Below are positions 46,020-57,955 of a DNA stretch of 64,000 bases, in pieces (the first letter of the stretch is position 1; every line of letters starts with the position of its first letter). Both the position numbers and the translations under genes were made by a program. The DNA is from Cephalopachus bancanus. Its lineage: Eukaryota > Chordata > Mammalia > Primates > Tarsiidae. The notes below the pieces were generated by a model, which saw nothing but the letters and a program-made list of their open reading frames with translations, was not told the DNA's origin and did no database searches. The stretch is taken from contig JAPVLO010000138.1 of NCBI GenBank assembly GCA_027257055.1, positions 5,394,001 through 5,458,000 on the forward strand, in the 5' to 3' direction.

Positions 46020-48240
46020 ATTCACCTATTTGGTTTTCCTTTGACCAATAATTGTCTAATTTTTTCAATTTACTGTTTTATATCGAGTTATGCTCTATTT
46101 TCCCCCAGTTTTTCGAGCACAATCTAGTAAATATTAATAACCATATTTCCAAACACCTGACATATTAAATAATCTTTCAATTTGAAGTTTCCTCTCCAAG
46201 ATATCTACCCATTCTCTCCAATTTGGAATAATTGATTTCTAGACCTACTGCAGAAATGTCACCCTAGCATTTTTCTTAGTTCCTCTCCTCCTTAGACATT
46301 CAATTTCCTGAATCTTATTGCTTCCTATTACTTGGTTTACTTTTACATTTTCCTGGATCATATTCTCTAGTTTTTTTTAAAAAAAGGAGATGAGTATTTT
46401 GAGGCCTGTTGAGCTAGACCAGATCACAGGGTTCATCTCAGGTTGGAGAGAAAGACCACTTGGATCTGGCTCAAATCATTTTGGCTTTGATTGATACTAA
46501 ACCAATAAACAATATTGAAAATATATGGAAATTATATGTGAGGTATAAGTGAGTGTCTACAGACCAAATTATGCTCAAAGTTCTGTGGTCAATGTAGCTT
46601 GTACACAGTATACAAGCCTCAAGGTCGTAAACACTACTAACTAGGAACTTGCTGCTTTTATTTCATTGGCTTGGTGGGAGGGGTCATACATTAGGTAGCA
46701 TTCAAGGATCTGCCTAATGTTTTCTTGTTTATTTATTGCTGTAACATTTGTCCTTGACTATAAACTCTTTGTTTGTATGAAAATGTTTTGATTGTCCTTT
46801 GATGCTTGACTGATAGTTTGGCTATAAAGAATTTCTGAAATGAAAATCATTTTTTCTCACAATTTTGGATCCTTGCCCTAATCTCCATTTAATCTCCAGT
46901 ATTGCTCTTAAGTAAACCAATGATATTCTCATTTTTATCCATTTTATTGTGTCTTCTTTCTCCTCCCACCAAAAAAAAGTTTTGATCATCTCTATAATCC
47001 ACTCTATAATTACTTCCCTCATGAGCTTTCTCCAAACACCTGTCCATCTCTGCCACAACTTGTAGTGGTTGCAAGGGTAAGAAGGAAGACAGTTTCCTGA
47101 TTAGATAAGTATTTATTATTTGCTCTTGGATCTCTTCAGGCACCTAACATTATCTTATTTTTAAGTGACAAATAATAATTGTATATATTTATGGGGCACT
47201 TTTCATAATTCAATAAAGTTTATTGGTTTCTCTTCCACTGCTTTTTATCACCAGGACTATACATTTCAAGGTAGATCTATATTGATTAAAAGAGCATGCT
47301 TGATAATGAAATCCAGAAACAACTCAAAGTCAAGAGTTTAGGAATGATGAACTGGTGGTCAACTGGACCCATTCCAATAGCACAACTTATTCCAAGTAAA
47401 AGCGAGACTTAAAGAACTGAATGCAAAATTATGAATACTGAAAGTGTGGTAATAATCAACAAAAATCAGTAGGTTGTGAGAAGCAAGTTTAGGAATGCCA
47501 ATATATTCACTTTTAAAGCTAGGAAATAATAAATGGATAATGTGTTAGTCTAGTAACTAAAGAAATAATGGTTTGTGCATATTACTTAAAATTACAAATG
47601 CAACCTGACTCAGAGTTGATTCACTAGTCAGCAGTTGTCCACTGCAAGACTTGATTACAATATTCTCTGGGGATGGAAGAGATATCAAATTATTAATGTT
47701 TGTTATCATAGGTCCCTCTTTTCAAGGACGAAGTATTCATTTTTGGTCATGTCTGCTACTGGAACATCTTTGAATAAAGAAAGGGTCCAGGTAAATTGTG
47801 AGAAGAGACATTGCAATTAACTAGGTAGCCATGGCAAGCACTAAGTATCATTTGGTATATATTTGATAGAGATAGAAGAATAAGGATTTCATGGAATTTT
47901 ATCATGTATTCATTTACTTTCAGAGGCTAGTAAATATTCTATTTGCTTTGAAATTATTCTTAGCTTTTTGATTGGCATTTTTCTGGAACAGAATGTTATG
48001 CTATATCTGGGTTACAAGGGAGTCTAACTTTATGTGGTGTCCAGTTGCAAATGCTAGTCTATAAATGTTATAAGATTACACTTACTAAGTATCATACATT
48101 CAGTATTTTAAGACAAAGAGAAGGGCAAATGAAATGGTTTGTTAACCTGTTCAATTGAAAAATAAAATAGAAATACAAGTCATAAAGTTAACTGTCATTC
48201 TTTCTTAGTTTTCCCACCGGCTACTTATAAGCCTTAATCA
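46020..48240. other. unique stretch with a short L1-tail trace
   Basis: No gene. 47160-47215 (GTGACAAATAATAATTGTAT, ATATTTATGGGGCAC) resembles an L1 3' terminal piece. Overlapping 78- and 84-codon minus frames near 46822-47143 have no known domain. Confidence 0.4.
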
Positions 48241-48395
48241 CAACAATTCATCTGTGCTATAAATACAGCTGTTTATTCTGGCACAATTGTAAGATAGAAA
48301 CAATAAAGTTTCAGAGTTTTAAGGGAACTAGTGGCTGAAGTGACTTGTCCAAGTTTCTTTGAGCAGTTAGTAACAAAGCAATCATTAGAATTTGA
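48241..48395 (-). repeat. possible MIR, antisense, very diverged
   Basis: GTGACTTGTCCAAGTTTCTT and 'gagcagttagtaacaaagc' resemble the reversed MIR core; the rest is weak. Confidence 0.4.
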
Positions 48396-49514
48396 GATTT
48401 GAACTTTTTTTTTTTTTTGCACAATAGCATTCTGTATACTGAAAGATGTAACTCTTAAATGTTGATGTATGCTATTCATTGGAGAATCACTAGACAACCT
48501 CTCTGAACAGGGGTCAAGTCGGAAATGGCCTTCTTACGAAGTTCTCTAGTTGTCACAGTCCACACTTAGATATACATAGTTTTACATTTTTTTCCTGTTA
48601 AAGCTGTTTAGCAATCATTTGCTTTCTCGAAATATTTACATCAAATTGCTTCTGGCCTGATTAATGATAGTAGAGTAATTTTTGTTCCCATGCTTCCTGA
48701 AAGCAATCAGATGAAATCTGACTTTGCATTTTATTGTAAACTTACAAAAGTTGGAAATAACTGGTTATTATAAAAATAGCTCTAAAAGTGGTTATTTCGC
48801 ATCATGGCTACCTTGGATTAACCTCTCTGATACCTGTGCAGATTTTTGGCCATCATCTTTCAAATTCCAGTCCTAGAGGCCACTCTCCAATTCCTTTTGC
48901 TATTGGCGGTAACAACTTAGAGGCAAATGGAATTTCTGCATATCCCATCTGCAACATTAGTTCATGTTTTTCTTCATCTGTATTATAAAGCTTTATGAAC
49001 CTGGGCTGTAATACAACAATGCAGTTTACAGTCCATTGGTGTTGCGGCAGTCAGTCTTCCAAGACGCCTGTGTGGACATGATTCTGCAGGTAATGGGCTG
49101 TTTCGGTTCTGCGTGAGCTTTCATTGTCCTCTCCACCCAGCAGCAGCTGTGTTTTACTGTTATCATTTGGAATACATAAATAAAGGGAGAACACGAATAT
49201 TCCTTATGATAGTCTTTTCCAATAAATAACTGGGGTAAGTTAAAAGAATGTCCAGTCACTTTCAAAGAAGGGCACCATAAAATTTCATGACAATTGTGTG
49301 CATTTTCACAAGTTAAACATATATTTTTAAATGGAACATACTCCATGATGGTTCCAAATCACATTCTAGAATTTCTCTGTCAAATTTCAGTGAGCCTTGT
49401 CTTTGGAAAATTCACTTTTTAAAAATGAAACAGACATATGCCCATCCATAGGAAAATGGTAAATAAAATAATACAAATAAAGTAATTTAGCTCAGGTGAA
49501 GGAATAGAATTACC
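48396..49514. other. unique stretch
   Basis: No gene or confident repeat. The 106-codon minus frame at 49026-49346 has no recognisable domain. Confidence 0.45.
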
Positions 49515-49718
49515 CAGTTTGGAAGCTGACAGACTATGACCTGTGTGTGAAATTTGATCCTCTGTTTGTTTTATAAGTAAAAATTTTTTGGTACACAGTT
49601 ACTACCATTCATTTAAGTGTTGTCTACATATATGTGGGATAACAGTAGAGTTCAGTAGTTGTGGCAGATACCATATGACCCATATTTGATTCTTTATATA
49701 AAAAGTTTACTGACCCGT
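49515..49718 (-). repeat. hAT-Charlie element (MER58-like), antisense
   Basis: 'gaagctgacagactatgacc', 'gttgtctacatatatgtgg', GTTGTGGCAGATACCATATG, 'aaaaagtttactgacccgtc': same family and orientation as 33784-34013. The outer ends are not well kept. Confidence 0.65.
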
Positions 49719-50319
49719 CATTTAAACAAATTCTTGGGGAACTTTTGAAAAAAATACCAAATCCTTTATACTTAAGGATTTAAATTTAGTTGGTCTGGAC
49801 AGGGGCTTAGAGCTTCCTACCTAATTTGAATGTGCAGCAAGGATTGAAAACCATCGTCTAACTTCTACAATAACTCTGTATAACTCACAAAGTACATTGC
49901 TTTTTCCACATAAGTGGGAAACCAATCAGAGAGACTCATGTTTGTCAGTTATAGCTTTAGATGAAAACAAAGGCATATAACATAACTAAGATGACTTTCA
50001 CCTTTTGTTTTCAGTTCCTAAATACATTTTTCAGGAATGACCTGAAATGCCTTGAGGTGATTCTAAAAAAATTGAGCACCATGTAAAATATACTTAATTT
50101 AGTTCAGAGGAAGGAAAGATCACTCTGGGTTGAATTGTCAGAGAAGATATGACAAATGACTATTTTGAACTGTGCCTAGATACTTCAAATATGGGTAGGA
50201 GTCAATGTTTCAGACAAGGACACTGTAGAAAAGATCTTCTTTGCATTACTTTTTCTTTTCCACAAGATTGCCCTAAAGGCCCAAGAATCAGAGTTTATCC
50301 ATTGTGGCTTGCCTTAGTC
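49719..50319. other. unique stretch
   Basis: No gene or confident repeat recognised. Confidence 0.5.
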
Positions 50320-50465
50320 CATTCAATTCAACAAAACGCAGTGATCCAGGTGCTCAGTGCTGTGAAGTGCTGAGCATATCACAGTGAACAAGATAGACAT
50401 ATATCTTGCCCTATAGAAACTTTCCTTACAGTGACAATACAGTGTAATAAATACTCTAGTAAGAG
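50320..50465 (+). repeat. ancient interspersed repeat, unnamed family
   Basis: 'agtgctgagcatatcacagtg', AACAAGATAGACATATATCT and 'gccctatagaaactttcctt' follow the same old consensus as 2185-2500 and 54255-54660. It may resume at about 51000-51500, past the Alu monomer and LTR piece. Confidence 0.45.
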
Positions 50466-50471
50466 TAGTAC

Positions 50472-50610
50472 AGGAGCTGGGTGTGTTGGTGCATATCTGT
50501 AGTCCTAGCTACTTGGGAGGCTGAGGTAAGAGGATTGCTTAAGCCCAAGAACTCAAGACTGCAGTGAGCTTCCATCACACCACTGCACTCAGACCTGGGT
50601 GACAGAGGAA
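50472..50610 (+). repeat. free right Alu monomer, sense
   Basis: AGCTGGGTGTGTTGGTGCAT, 'gcttccatcacaccactgca', GGGTGACAGAGG. Only the right arm is present and it lacks the lineage-specific 3' end, so it is an old FRAM-like monomer. Confidence 0.8.
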
Positions 50611-50641
50611 GGTGTTGGAGAGAGAATGTTACTATTGAAGA

Positions 50642-50642
<1 letters not shown>

Positions 50643-50672
<30 letters not shown>

Positions 50673-50680
50673 GAGAGAGA
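50643..50680 (+). repeat. (GA)n tract
   Basis: GA repeats with two ACAG interruptions. A matching (CT)n tract lies at 50806-50829 and a further GA-rich tract at 50875-50910, so complementary GA and CT tracts flank the LTR piece between them. Confidence 0.95.
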
Positions 50681-50790
50681 TGGATAACCCCTTTGGGTCT
50701 CCACTCCCACTGTGGGAACTTCTCTGTCCTCTCAATAAATCCTGCTTTCTGGCCGTCCATGTCCCTCATTCTTCCTGCCATGTTTTCTTA
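50681..50790 (+). mobile_element. LTR R/U5 fragment
   Basis: CTTTGGGTCTCCACTCCCAC, TGTGGGAACTTCTCTGTCC, TCTCAATAAATCCTGCTTTC. AATAAA lies at 50734-50739. TCCCACTGTGGGA is a near-perfect palindrome just upstream of the signal, as in many LTR poly-A hairpins. It shares this block with 27856-27905 (antisense). Confidence 0.55.
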
Positions 50791-50910
50791 AGCTTTGGCC
50801 CCCTCCTCTCTCTCTCTCTCTCTCTCTCTAATTTATTTTCTATCTAAACTATTTGCTAACCTAAAAAAAAAGAGGGGGGAGAGAGAGAGATAGAGACAGA
50901 GACAGAGAGT

Positions 50911-52415
50911 ATATAGTAGAGTAGAGTTACCCTGTGTTCTGGGAAATCTTTTTAGACTAAGTAAATTCTAAGTTAGGACATTGTGAAATGTTGGTATGGA
51001 TGAAGTGAAATGGGAACTGGTCAAAGGGAGAAGGATGAGGATAAATATAAAGAATGGCAATAATTCTGTAATAACAAACAGTAAGCTGGGTGGTATTGTA
51101 GAAACGAATCTGAAGAGTAAAAAGGATTCAGATTGGAGAGCTTTTGGAATGCCATATTGAGGAGTGTGGACTTTCATGAAACAATCAAAAACCCTAAAAA
51201 TGTTTTGAACTGTGGAATGACATGGTCAGAGGGTAAAAGTATTATTATGCTGATCTGTGGAGAAAAGATTCAAGAAAGAGCAAGTCTTGAGATAAGAAAT
51301 TCAATTATGTGTCTAATATAGTCTTTCAGGACCCAGAGGCTGGTCCAATGAAGCAGAGCAGTGACAACAACAATGGAGAAAAACAGATGAGTTTCAAAGG
51401 TAATTTGGAGGTGCAACAGAGAAAGGAACTGGGGGTTGCTTATATATTAGACGTGAAGATGGAATTGCGATGACAGAGGTCTGGCTCCATCTTTGTCCAG
51501 GGGAAAGAATTTGAAGTGCCTGACATTGACCTATGGCATTCACTACTTCAGTTTTATATCTCTCTTGCCTCCAATTCTGCTACTAGAATAACCATTAAAG
51601 AACACTCTGACTCTACTGAGACCACCAATACAAAGTCAATTTGCTTCATGACCCTTGAGAAGAGAGTTGATATGAAGGATTTCATTTTGTCCATCTCTGG
51701 GGGCTCACACTGAAATGAGCTGTGACACATTCACAACTATCTTAATATTGCAAAATGTAGAAGGCAAGGATATGTGCAGACTTCTCTCTGCCAACCTTGG
51801 ACAAGAAACCCCTTTCACCTTAAAAATCCATTCATCCCTCCAAATGATCCCATTTAATGTATGACTCATATTCATTCAACTGCTGTACTTGGAACATTTA
51901 AAGGATCCATGGGCCATTTACTTCTTTAGAGATTGTTAGCAATGGTGTCTCGGGGATTTATGCTTCCTTTACCATGTTTCGTGAACTGTGAGGTGGGTCT
52001 TTGCTATTCATTTATCCTAGTTCTGGAAAAGCAAAATCAAGAATAAGAGAAAAATAGTGAGGGAGGGAATGTTTGTATATATTGTTTGTACATTGAGCAT
52101 TGGCAAAACAGTATCCTGCATTCAAGTGATAAATATTCAGCAAGGGAGTATGAGCCATAGAATTATCCAGTGAAAAGAATAGGCTTTATCTGCATTCATA
52201 TTGACTCCAGGTTAGTCATACATCATCTTTATTGAAAACAGCACACAGCTCCCTAAGAAGGCAAAGTGTTCTTGCATTCCCTTGCTAACTTGCTGCACTT
52301 TGACACCATGCATTATAAAGTTTTCTCTCCTGCTTTCATAGCCGAACATGAAATGTAAGTAGGTGTGGAGGTTGAAACTAGCTGAAATTAGCTATCCTAT
52401 TTTTAAAATGCAATT
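50911..52415. other. non-coding stretch, partly ancient repeat
   Basis: 51120-51480 (GGAATGACATGGTCAGAGGG, 'gatctgtggagaaaagattc') may continue the old repeat at 50320. No gene. The rest is unassigned. Confidence 0.4.
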
Positions 52416-52550
52416 TCTTCTTTCCTTTGCTGTCTTTTCCTACTAGACTGTAAAGGCCTCTGTAATATCACAAATTACTTGCTCTCTACATACTAATTTT
52501 TTACCCAGTTCCCAACCATAGTAGTGATTCAATTTGTACTTAAAAATTTT
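52416..52550 (+). repeat. L2 LINE 3' end, sense, diverged
   Basis: 'ctactagactgtaaaggcct', 'cccaaccatagtagtgattc' follow the L2 3' terminal pattern. Confidence 0.5.
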
Positions 52551-53639
52551 ATTAAATTCCCTTTCCTCCCACTCTCATATTGAACTCTCTTAAAGACCCT
52601 CTCTTTTGTTGGGTGTCTTATGTTAACTATGAGCCATTTTTTTTCTTTCTCTTTACAATGTCTTACCTGCTAGTCTGAAGCATTACTCTTTTAGAATGTT
52701 TTTATATCCCCGAGTGTGAAGTGTTGCTACCCATTAACACATCTGTCCGTAGCATTTCCCAAACCAGTAAAAGATTTCAATAATGTTTGTGCATTATTCT
52801 AGAATGTAGGAAAACATTTATCTGTAGGAAAAATAGGAGGCATTTTCTAGTCCACATTTCTTCAATGATCTCTACAGAAAAATATGCAAAAGGAATAATC
52901 TTTGTCCTAAGAAGCTTTCCGGAAAAAATCCAGATATATTTAGAGAATAAATAGATGGCAAACATAATAGTAATTTCAGGCATAACAATAGGTATTGTAA
53001 AAGGAAGAAAGAAGTAGAGTTATCAGAAATGCTTAATGTGAAAGAGGGAATGGTTGAAGAGGAAAATAAGGAATGGATAAAACTGGAATAGGCAAATGAC
53101 TGGATATAGCAGAAATGGTGAGAAAGGGAGGGAAGATATAATAACTCCAACTAGAGAAATTGGCTGAAACAAACTGGTAAACTAGCCTCAGCTTATCCCT
53201 GTAGCACAATCATGCCCATGTGCACCTCTCTATTTTGCCCGTTAGTGTTTGCCTTTCTGGATTTGCATATGCGTTTGGATTTTACCTTTGTACTTCTGAA
53301 CTTGATTTGGTAAACTAGAGCTGAATTTCGTGTGTTCATAAAATGTTTCATTTTTATTTGCTTAGCTCACTTCAGCCAAGATCATGGGTTCTTGGTGCCA
53401 AACTAGACCTAGTTTTTTTTGTGTGTGTCTCTCCTTAATTCAATTTACCACCTGCTTTGGTTGATTTATAAATCGATACCATTCCCTGATCCTTAGTGAT
53501 GCAGCAGAAGATGTAAGATGAAAGTCATGATCATTTTAGGTTGCTAAAGAACTTCTGTGCTTGACTATTTTCTCAGATACATATGGCCTTCCCATAACCT
53601 GCATTTAGTCCTGTTTATTATAAATGTTCAAATGAAAAA
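52551..53639. other. unique AT-rich stretch
   Basis: No gene or confident repeat. Overlapping 68- and 92-codon minus frames at 52777-53150 are Ser/Leu-rich low-complexity and have no motif. Confidence 0.45.
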
Positions 53640-54138
53640 TAATAAGTGGATATAGAATTGTATAGCTATGCAATTGTATACCATTCAGATCTAAAAAAGA
53701 AGGAAATCTTGCCATTTGCAACAATGTGAATGAACCTGGAGGATATTTTGTTAAGAGAAATAAGTTAGGCACAGAGAGGCAGGCACTGCATTGCATGACC
53801 CAACTTACATATGGATTCTAAAATTCTCAAGTTTATAAAGTAGGGTAAGATGATGGGGGCAGATATTGGTCAAAGGATAAACAATTTCAGTTACATAAGA
53901 GGGATGTGTTCAAGAGATCTATTGTTCAACATGGTGATTATAGTTAATATAAATGTACTGTATATTTGAAAATTGTTAAGAGAATAGATTTTAAGTTTTT
54001 ACAACAAAAAGTCATAAGTATGTGAGGTAACAGATATGTTAATTAGCTTGATTTAGTCATTTCACAACGTATACATTTTCAAAACATCATGCTGTATATT
54101 ATAAATATATACGAATTTTATTCATTAATTTAAAAAAA
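53640..54138 (+). mobile_element. L1 3' UTR, sense, 5' truncated
   Basis: 'ttgcaacaatgtgaatgaacc', 'ggtcaaaggataaacaatttc', 'caacatggtgattatagttaa', 'ttagcttgatttagtcatttc' and 'atcatgctgtatattataaat' are the L1MA/MB 3' UTR in order, ending in an A-rich tail. Confidence 0.87.
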
Positions 54139-54254
54139 GAGGATAATAAGAAACTACTTACAATGTGTTTCACAGTTTCCAGAACCTTTACTTGTCAGAA
54201 GATAGTAAAAATTGTATCATCTTGCAAATGATGACTTTGATATTCTGTCAATCA

Positions 54255-54660
54255 GTCGGTTGATAAATACATGTCATGCACAGTTCTAGATATTGATCAT
54301 ATTGAAACAAACACATCAGTCTCTCAGGGAGCTTGTATGTTAGTGTCAGGAAGAAGAAAAGAAACACATACACATACAAATTGGATAATTAATTTCATAG
54401 GCTTATAGAGTTTGGAGGATCAGAGAGGGTGTGTCACTTTAAGATATTCAGTAAAAGTATCTTTGAGAAAGTGACAAAGGTGGGCTATGTCATTTCAGTT
54501 GAGACTAGAGGTGAAAGAAATCAATCATACAAATAACTGGGGAAAAATGCAAACAAGTACAACAAATGTAAAGACTTAAGTGGAAATAAGCTTGATATGC
54601 TCAAGGACAGAATTAGGTCATTATGCTTTGAGTATTGTGGAAATTAAGATGAAAATAAAG
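54255..54660 (+). repeat. ancient interspersed repeat, unnamed family
   Basis: 'gataaatacatgtcatgcac', 'ctctcagggagcttgtatgt' and TGTCATTTCAGTTGAGACTA match the old consensus shared with 2185 and 50320, and this is the longest copy here. Confidence 0.5.
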
Positions 54661-55149
54661 ACCTGAAAAGGGGGGAGGAAAGATGAAAAATGCACAGTTT
54701 ATATTTTAGACTTCTACACAAGTAGGTATTTTCCCAATACACAGTATTAGGTCCTGTTTTTACAACATATTTTGATGCATTATGGCATTCCCACTTAATC
54801 TTGTGCTTACCTTTATAAATTAACTGAAGGTCAGATATTTTGAAATAGTAACTCAATCAATTTGTAATCCTGTGGGAGGATTTTGGCTTGCAGCAAATTC
54901 ATCACTTATCAAAAATCAAAGTAATTTTTTTCTTCCTTTTTAATATTTAAAGTGTGATAAAACTTCTCTTCGTTATAACATTTTCTAGCAGGCTTCAAGT
55001 TTATGATATCGTAGGTGGCAATGCTAAATGAAGGAAATGCTAATAAAATTTAACCACAGGCTCATTTTATGTAAATACAAAATGGATGTGAGTTCTGCTT
55101 CTTTTTTCCTTGTGTAGGTTGATGAATTTTGTAGCTTTTAGATGTGTTT
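54661..55149. other. unique stretch
   Basis: No gene or confident repeat recognised. Confidence 0.5.
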
Positions 55150-55335
55150 GAATCCTACACGTTTTCCTTATAGCTACACCAATGTCAACAGATTAATAAA
55201 TTTTTTTGGCCTCATTTTCTTCATCTGTAAAATGGAGGATGATTTTATAAGATTTTACGAAGATTAAACCAGGAGATGAATCATGTGAAAACACCTGACT
55301 TGGTGCTTAGCTCATCCCATATTGCATAATAAATC
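55150..55335 (+). repeat. MIR SINE, sense, 3' half
   Basis: TTTTCTTCATCTGTAAAATG, 'ggaggatgattttataaga', 'cacctgacttggtgcttagc' follow the MIR 3' part. Confidence 0.7.
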
Positions 55336-55990
55336 TTTGAGTTTGTGGATATGAATGTGGGTACCTATCCACCCCTCATTATTTTTTTCTTCACCTCCTC
55401 AAGTTTAAGGACTCACAATTTTATGCTGAACTGCTGAACAACACCAAATAATATAAATATTTGTATCAGAAAAGTGGAGGGAAACCACTTTGTCGCTTGA
55501 TGATTAATTGACATATTTTAGAGCCCTTTACTACTTTTTAAAAGTGACTTAGCCAGCCCTGCTCTGGAAGAAGAGGCTTGGATACTTGATAGACAGCTTA
55601 GCTTTCTTCCAGGGCATTTAAAGGATTTCTTTCTACTCAGGGTTCACATTTGCAAGGACTTTCTGAAATGTTTTTTCCCTAGTCTTATCAGTTCTAGAAA
55701 ATACTCAAGGCCTCAATGGTGCAAGCCCCATCTGACTTCTCATTATTTTTCCTGTTCTGTGTTTTGGAATCTTAAATTAGCATTCATTTTGGCTCTCCAC
55801 CACCTTCTATGTACTTGACTATGTAAAACTTGACCAGTTCCTTTAAGCTGGCCCTTTACTGGGTACTTACTAGTTTGTTCCTGCAGATGGTATTGGCATT
55901 CCAGGGACTGCTTTTTCTACTGAGACTTCAACTATGCTGTTTGTTTTTATTACCAAAATGACAAGGGTTTGGTGGAGATCCTGTCGCCTG
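55336..55990. other. unassigned stretch, possible L2 trace
   Basis: 55690-55830 (CTCAAGGCCTCAATGGTGCA, 'ccatctgacttctc') weakly resembles L2. No gene. Confidence 0.35.
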
Positions 55991-56438
55991 CAATACAGGA
56001 AGTCAAGCACTCAGACAGTGAATATTGCCAAGAAGGAAGGAAGGCTTTTTATTGGGTGATATCAGTCAAGGAAAATGGCACTTGCTATCTCAAAGTCACC
56101 TCTTTGTTCCACTGATGTCAGGGGTTAATACAATGGGACAGGAATGTAGAAAACAGGAACTAGGGAGGTATAAGGAAGATGTGTTTGTAAACAGGAATTA
56201 GAAAGGCATAAGAAAGAGGAGTTTGTAAACAGGAAATAGGGAGGTTTAAGGAAGAGCAACAGAAATTAGGAAGGGGGGTGCATCTCACTGTCTGGATGTG
56301 GTGATCTGGTAAGTTTCAGTTCCTTGATACTCTTGGCCTGAGGGTCAGTTTCCTGAAAAAGGAACTCAGATAAGACAACCATTAGTTTCAAGCTTCAAGA
56401 ACAGAGCATCCATTTCTATGCTTATTAAAAGACAAACA
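55991..56438 (-). mobile_element. possible LTR segment, antisense
   Basis: GGAAGGCTTTTTATTGGGTG places an AATAAA on the minus strand near its end, as in a reversed LTR, and the composition differs from its surroundings. It contains the 38-bp tandem repeat below. No family recognised; a non-LTR origin is possible. Confidence 0.35.
56151..56264 (+). repeat. 38-bp tandem repeat, three copies
   Basis: Units start AAACAGGAACTAGGGAGG (56151), AAACAGGAATTAGAAAGG (56189) and AAACAGGAAATAGGGAGG (56227), exactly 38 bases apart. A partial fourth copy, AGAAATTAGGAAGG, follows at 56261. Confidence 0.93.
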
Positions 56439-57029
56439 GGCTGGGCTTGGTGGCTCAGACAGCACTTTGGGAGTCTGAGGCGAATGGATTGCCTGAGCCC
56501 ACGGGTTTGAGACCAGCCAGGCAACTTGGTGAGACCTTGTTGCTACAAAAACAAATAAATAAATAAATAAATAAATATGGGCTCGGTGCTCAGCCTGTAA
56601 TCCCGTGTCTTGGGAGGCTGAGGTGAGTGGATTGCCTGAGCCTGCGGGTTTGAGACCCACCTGGGAAACTTGGCGAGACTTCATTTCTACAATAAATCAA
56701 AAAATCAGCTGGGTGTGTTAGCGCAAGCCTGTAGTTCCAGCTACTTGGAAGGCTGAGGCGGAAGGATCGCCGGAGCCTGGCAGGTCGAAGCTGCGATGGC
56801 CGGAGCGGCCACTGCACTCCAGTCTGGGTGACAGAGTGAGACTCCAACTCAAAAAAAAAAAAAAAAATAGCTGGGTGTGGTTAGCGTGCATCTGTAGTTC
56901 CGACTACTCGGAAGGCTGAGGCGGAAGGATCGCTGGAGCCCAGCAGGTCAATGCTGGGGTGACTGTGAGTGTGCATGCCACTGCACTCCAGCCTGAGTGA
57001 TGGAGTGAGACTCCAACTCAAAAAAAAAA
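56439..57029 (+). repeat. Alu split by a second Alu
   Basis: Left arm at 56439-56578, right arm at 56868-57029. The target duplication AAAAGACAAACA lies at 56427-56438 and 57030-57041 and encloses both parts, so this is one original Alu. Its right arm has the long form (GGGGTGACTGTGAGTGTG). Confidence 0.93.
56579..56867 (+). repeat. inner Alu, inserted into the linker of the outer Alu
   Basis: GGGCTCGGTGCTCAGCCTG to GAGACTCCAACTC with a 17-base A-run, inserted in the AAAT-rich middle linker of the outer element. Right-arm short form (GGCCGGAGCGGCCACTGCA). Confidence 0.93.
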
Positions 57030-57041
57030 AAAAGACAAACA

Positions 57042-57598
57042 AACACAACTGTGACTATTATGTCTATGCAGCAGTTGGACAGTTTTATTTTAGATTAATT
57101 TTCCCCTTTCAGATATAGTGCAGTACCAGCAAATTTTTTTTCTACTGACAAAGTATGTAGGAAAAGTCGCTGAAATGATGGGCAGCCATGGAAGATTGGA
57201 TAGAGACTTGATGTGATTCCCAAATCACAGCATGATGCTGTTTTTAAACATTCATTTTTAAATTCATCTTACTTGGTCTACACTCTGCATTAAGTAATTT
57301 CAAATATACTAAGTTGGTTTTGACCGAAAATGCTTTTTATGATATTTCTTGTGTTCAAAGCAAACAAAGAGTGGGAAGTGTTTTGATTCATATCAGCATT
57401 ATCACAGTATTTATTAAACACTTGAATAGTGTCTTGCTTGCTTTAACAAGTAATGTAAGCTGTCTCAACCTTTTGAATGTTTATCACCAAAGCAAACTTT
57501 ATGCCATTTTGGGATGCTCTTGGTGGTGTCCCTTTTTCTACTTCCCTTCCTTTAACTCTCTTGATCTTCTGTCAATTCAAGTGCTTTAGATGAGGGAA
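57042..57598. other. unique stretch
   Basis: No gene or confident repeat; a 91-codon frame at 57314-57589 has no recognised domain. Confidence 0.45.
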
Positions 57599-57610
57599 AT
57601 ATGATATTTA

Positions 57611-57943
57611 TTTATTTATTTATTTATTTTTTGTTTTTTTGTTTTGAGTTGGAGTCTCACTCTGTCGACCAGACTGGAGTGCAGTGGCCGCTCCCGGGCA
57701 CCGCAGCCTCGACCCGCTGGGCTCCAGGGATCCTTCCGCCTCAGCCTTCTGAGTAGCCAGAATTACAGGCATGTGCTACCACGCCCGGCTGTTTTTTTGT
57801 TTTTTTTTTTGTTTTTTTTTTGATTTTATTGTAGAGATGAGGTCTCGCTGCCCAGGCGGGTCTCGAACCCGCGGGCTCAGGCAATCCACTCACCTCAGCC
57901 TCCCAAAGGCGCGGGATTACAGGCTGAGCCACCGAGCCCGGCG
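57611..57943 (-). repeat. young Alu, antisense
   Basis: ATTT-rich and T-rich tail in reverse, GAGTTGGAGTCTCACTCTGT, to CCACCGAGCCCGGC. Identical ATATGATATTTA copies at 57599-57610 and 57944-57955. CpG is well kept (GTCTCGAACCCGCGGGC). The linker has grown an expanded T tract (TTTTTTTGTTTTTT). Confidence 0.96.
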
Positions 57944-57955
57944 ATATGATATTTA

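Noticed and set aside
49026..49346. 106-codon minus-strand frame
   Set aside because: Cys/His residues are scattered and do not form a zinc-finger spacing; no other support.
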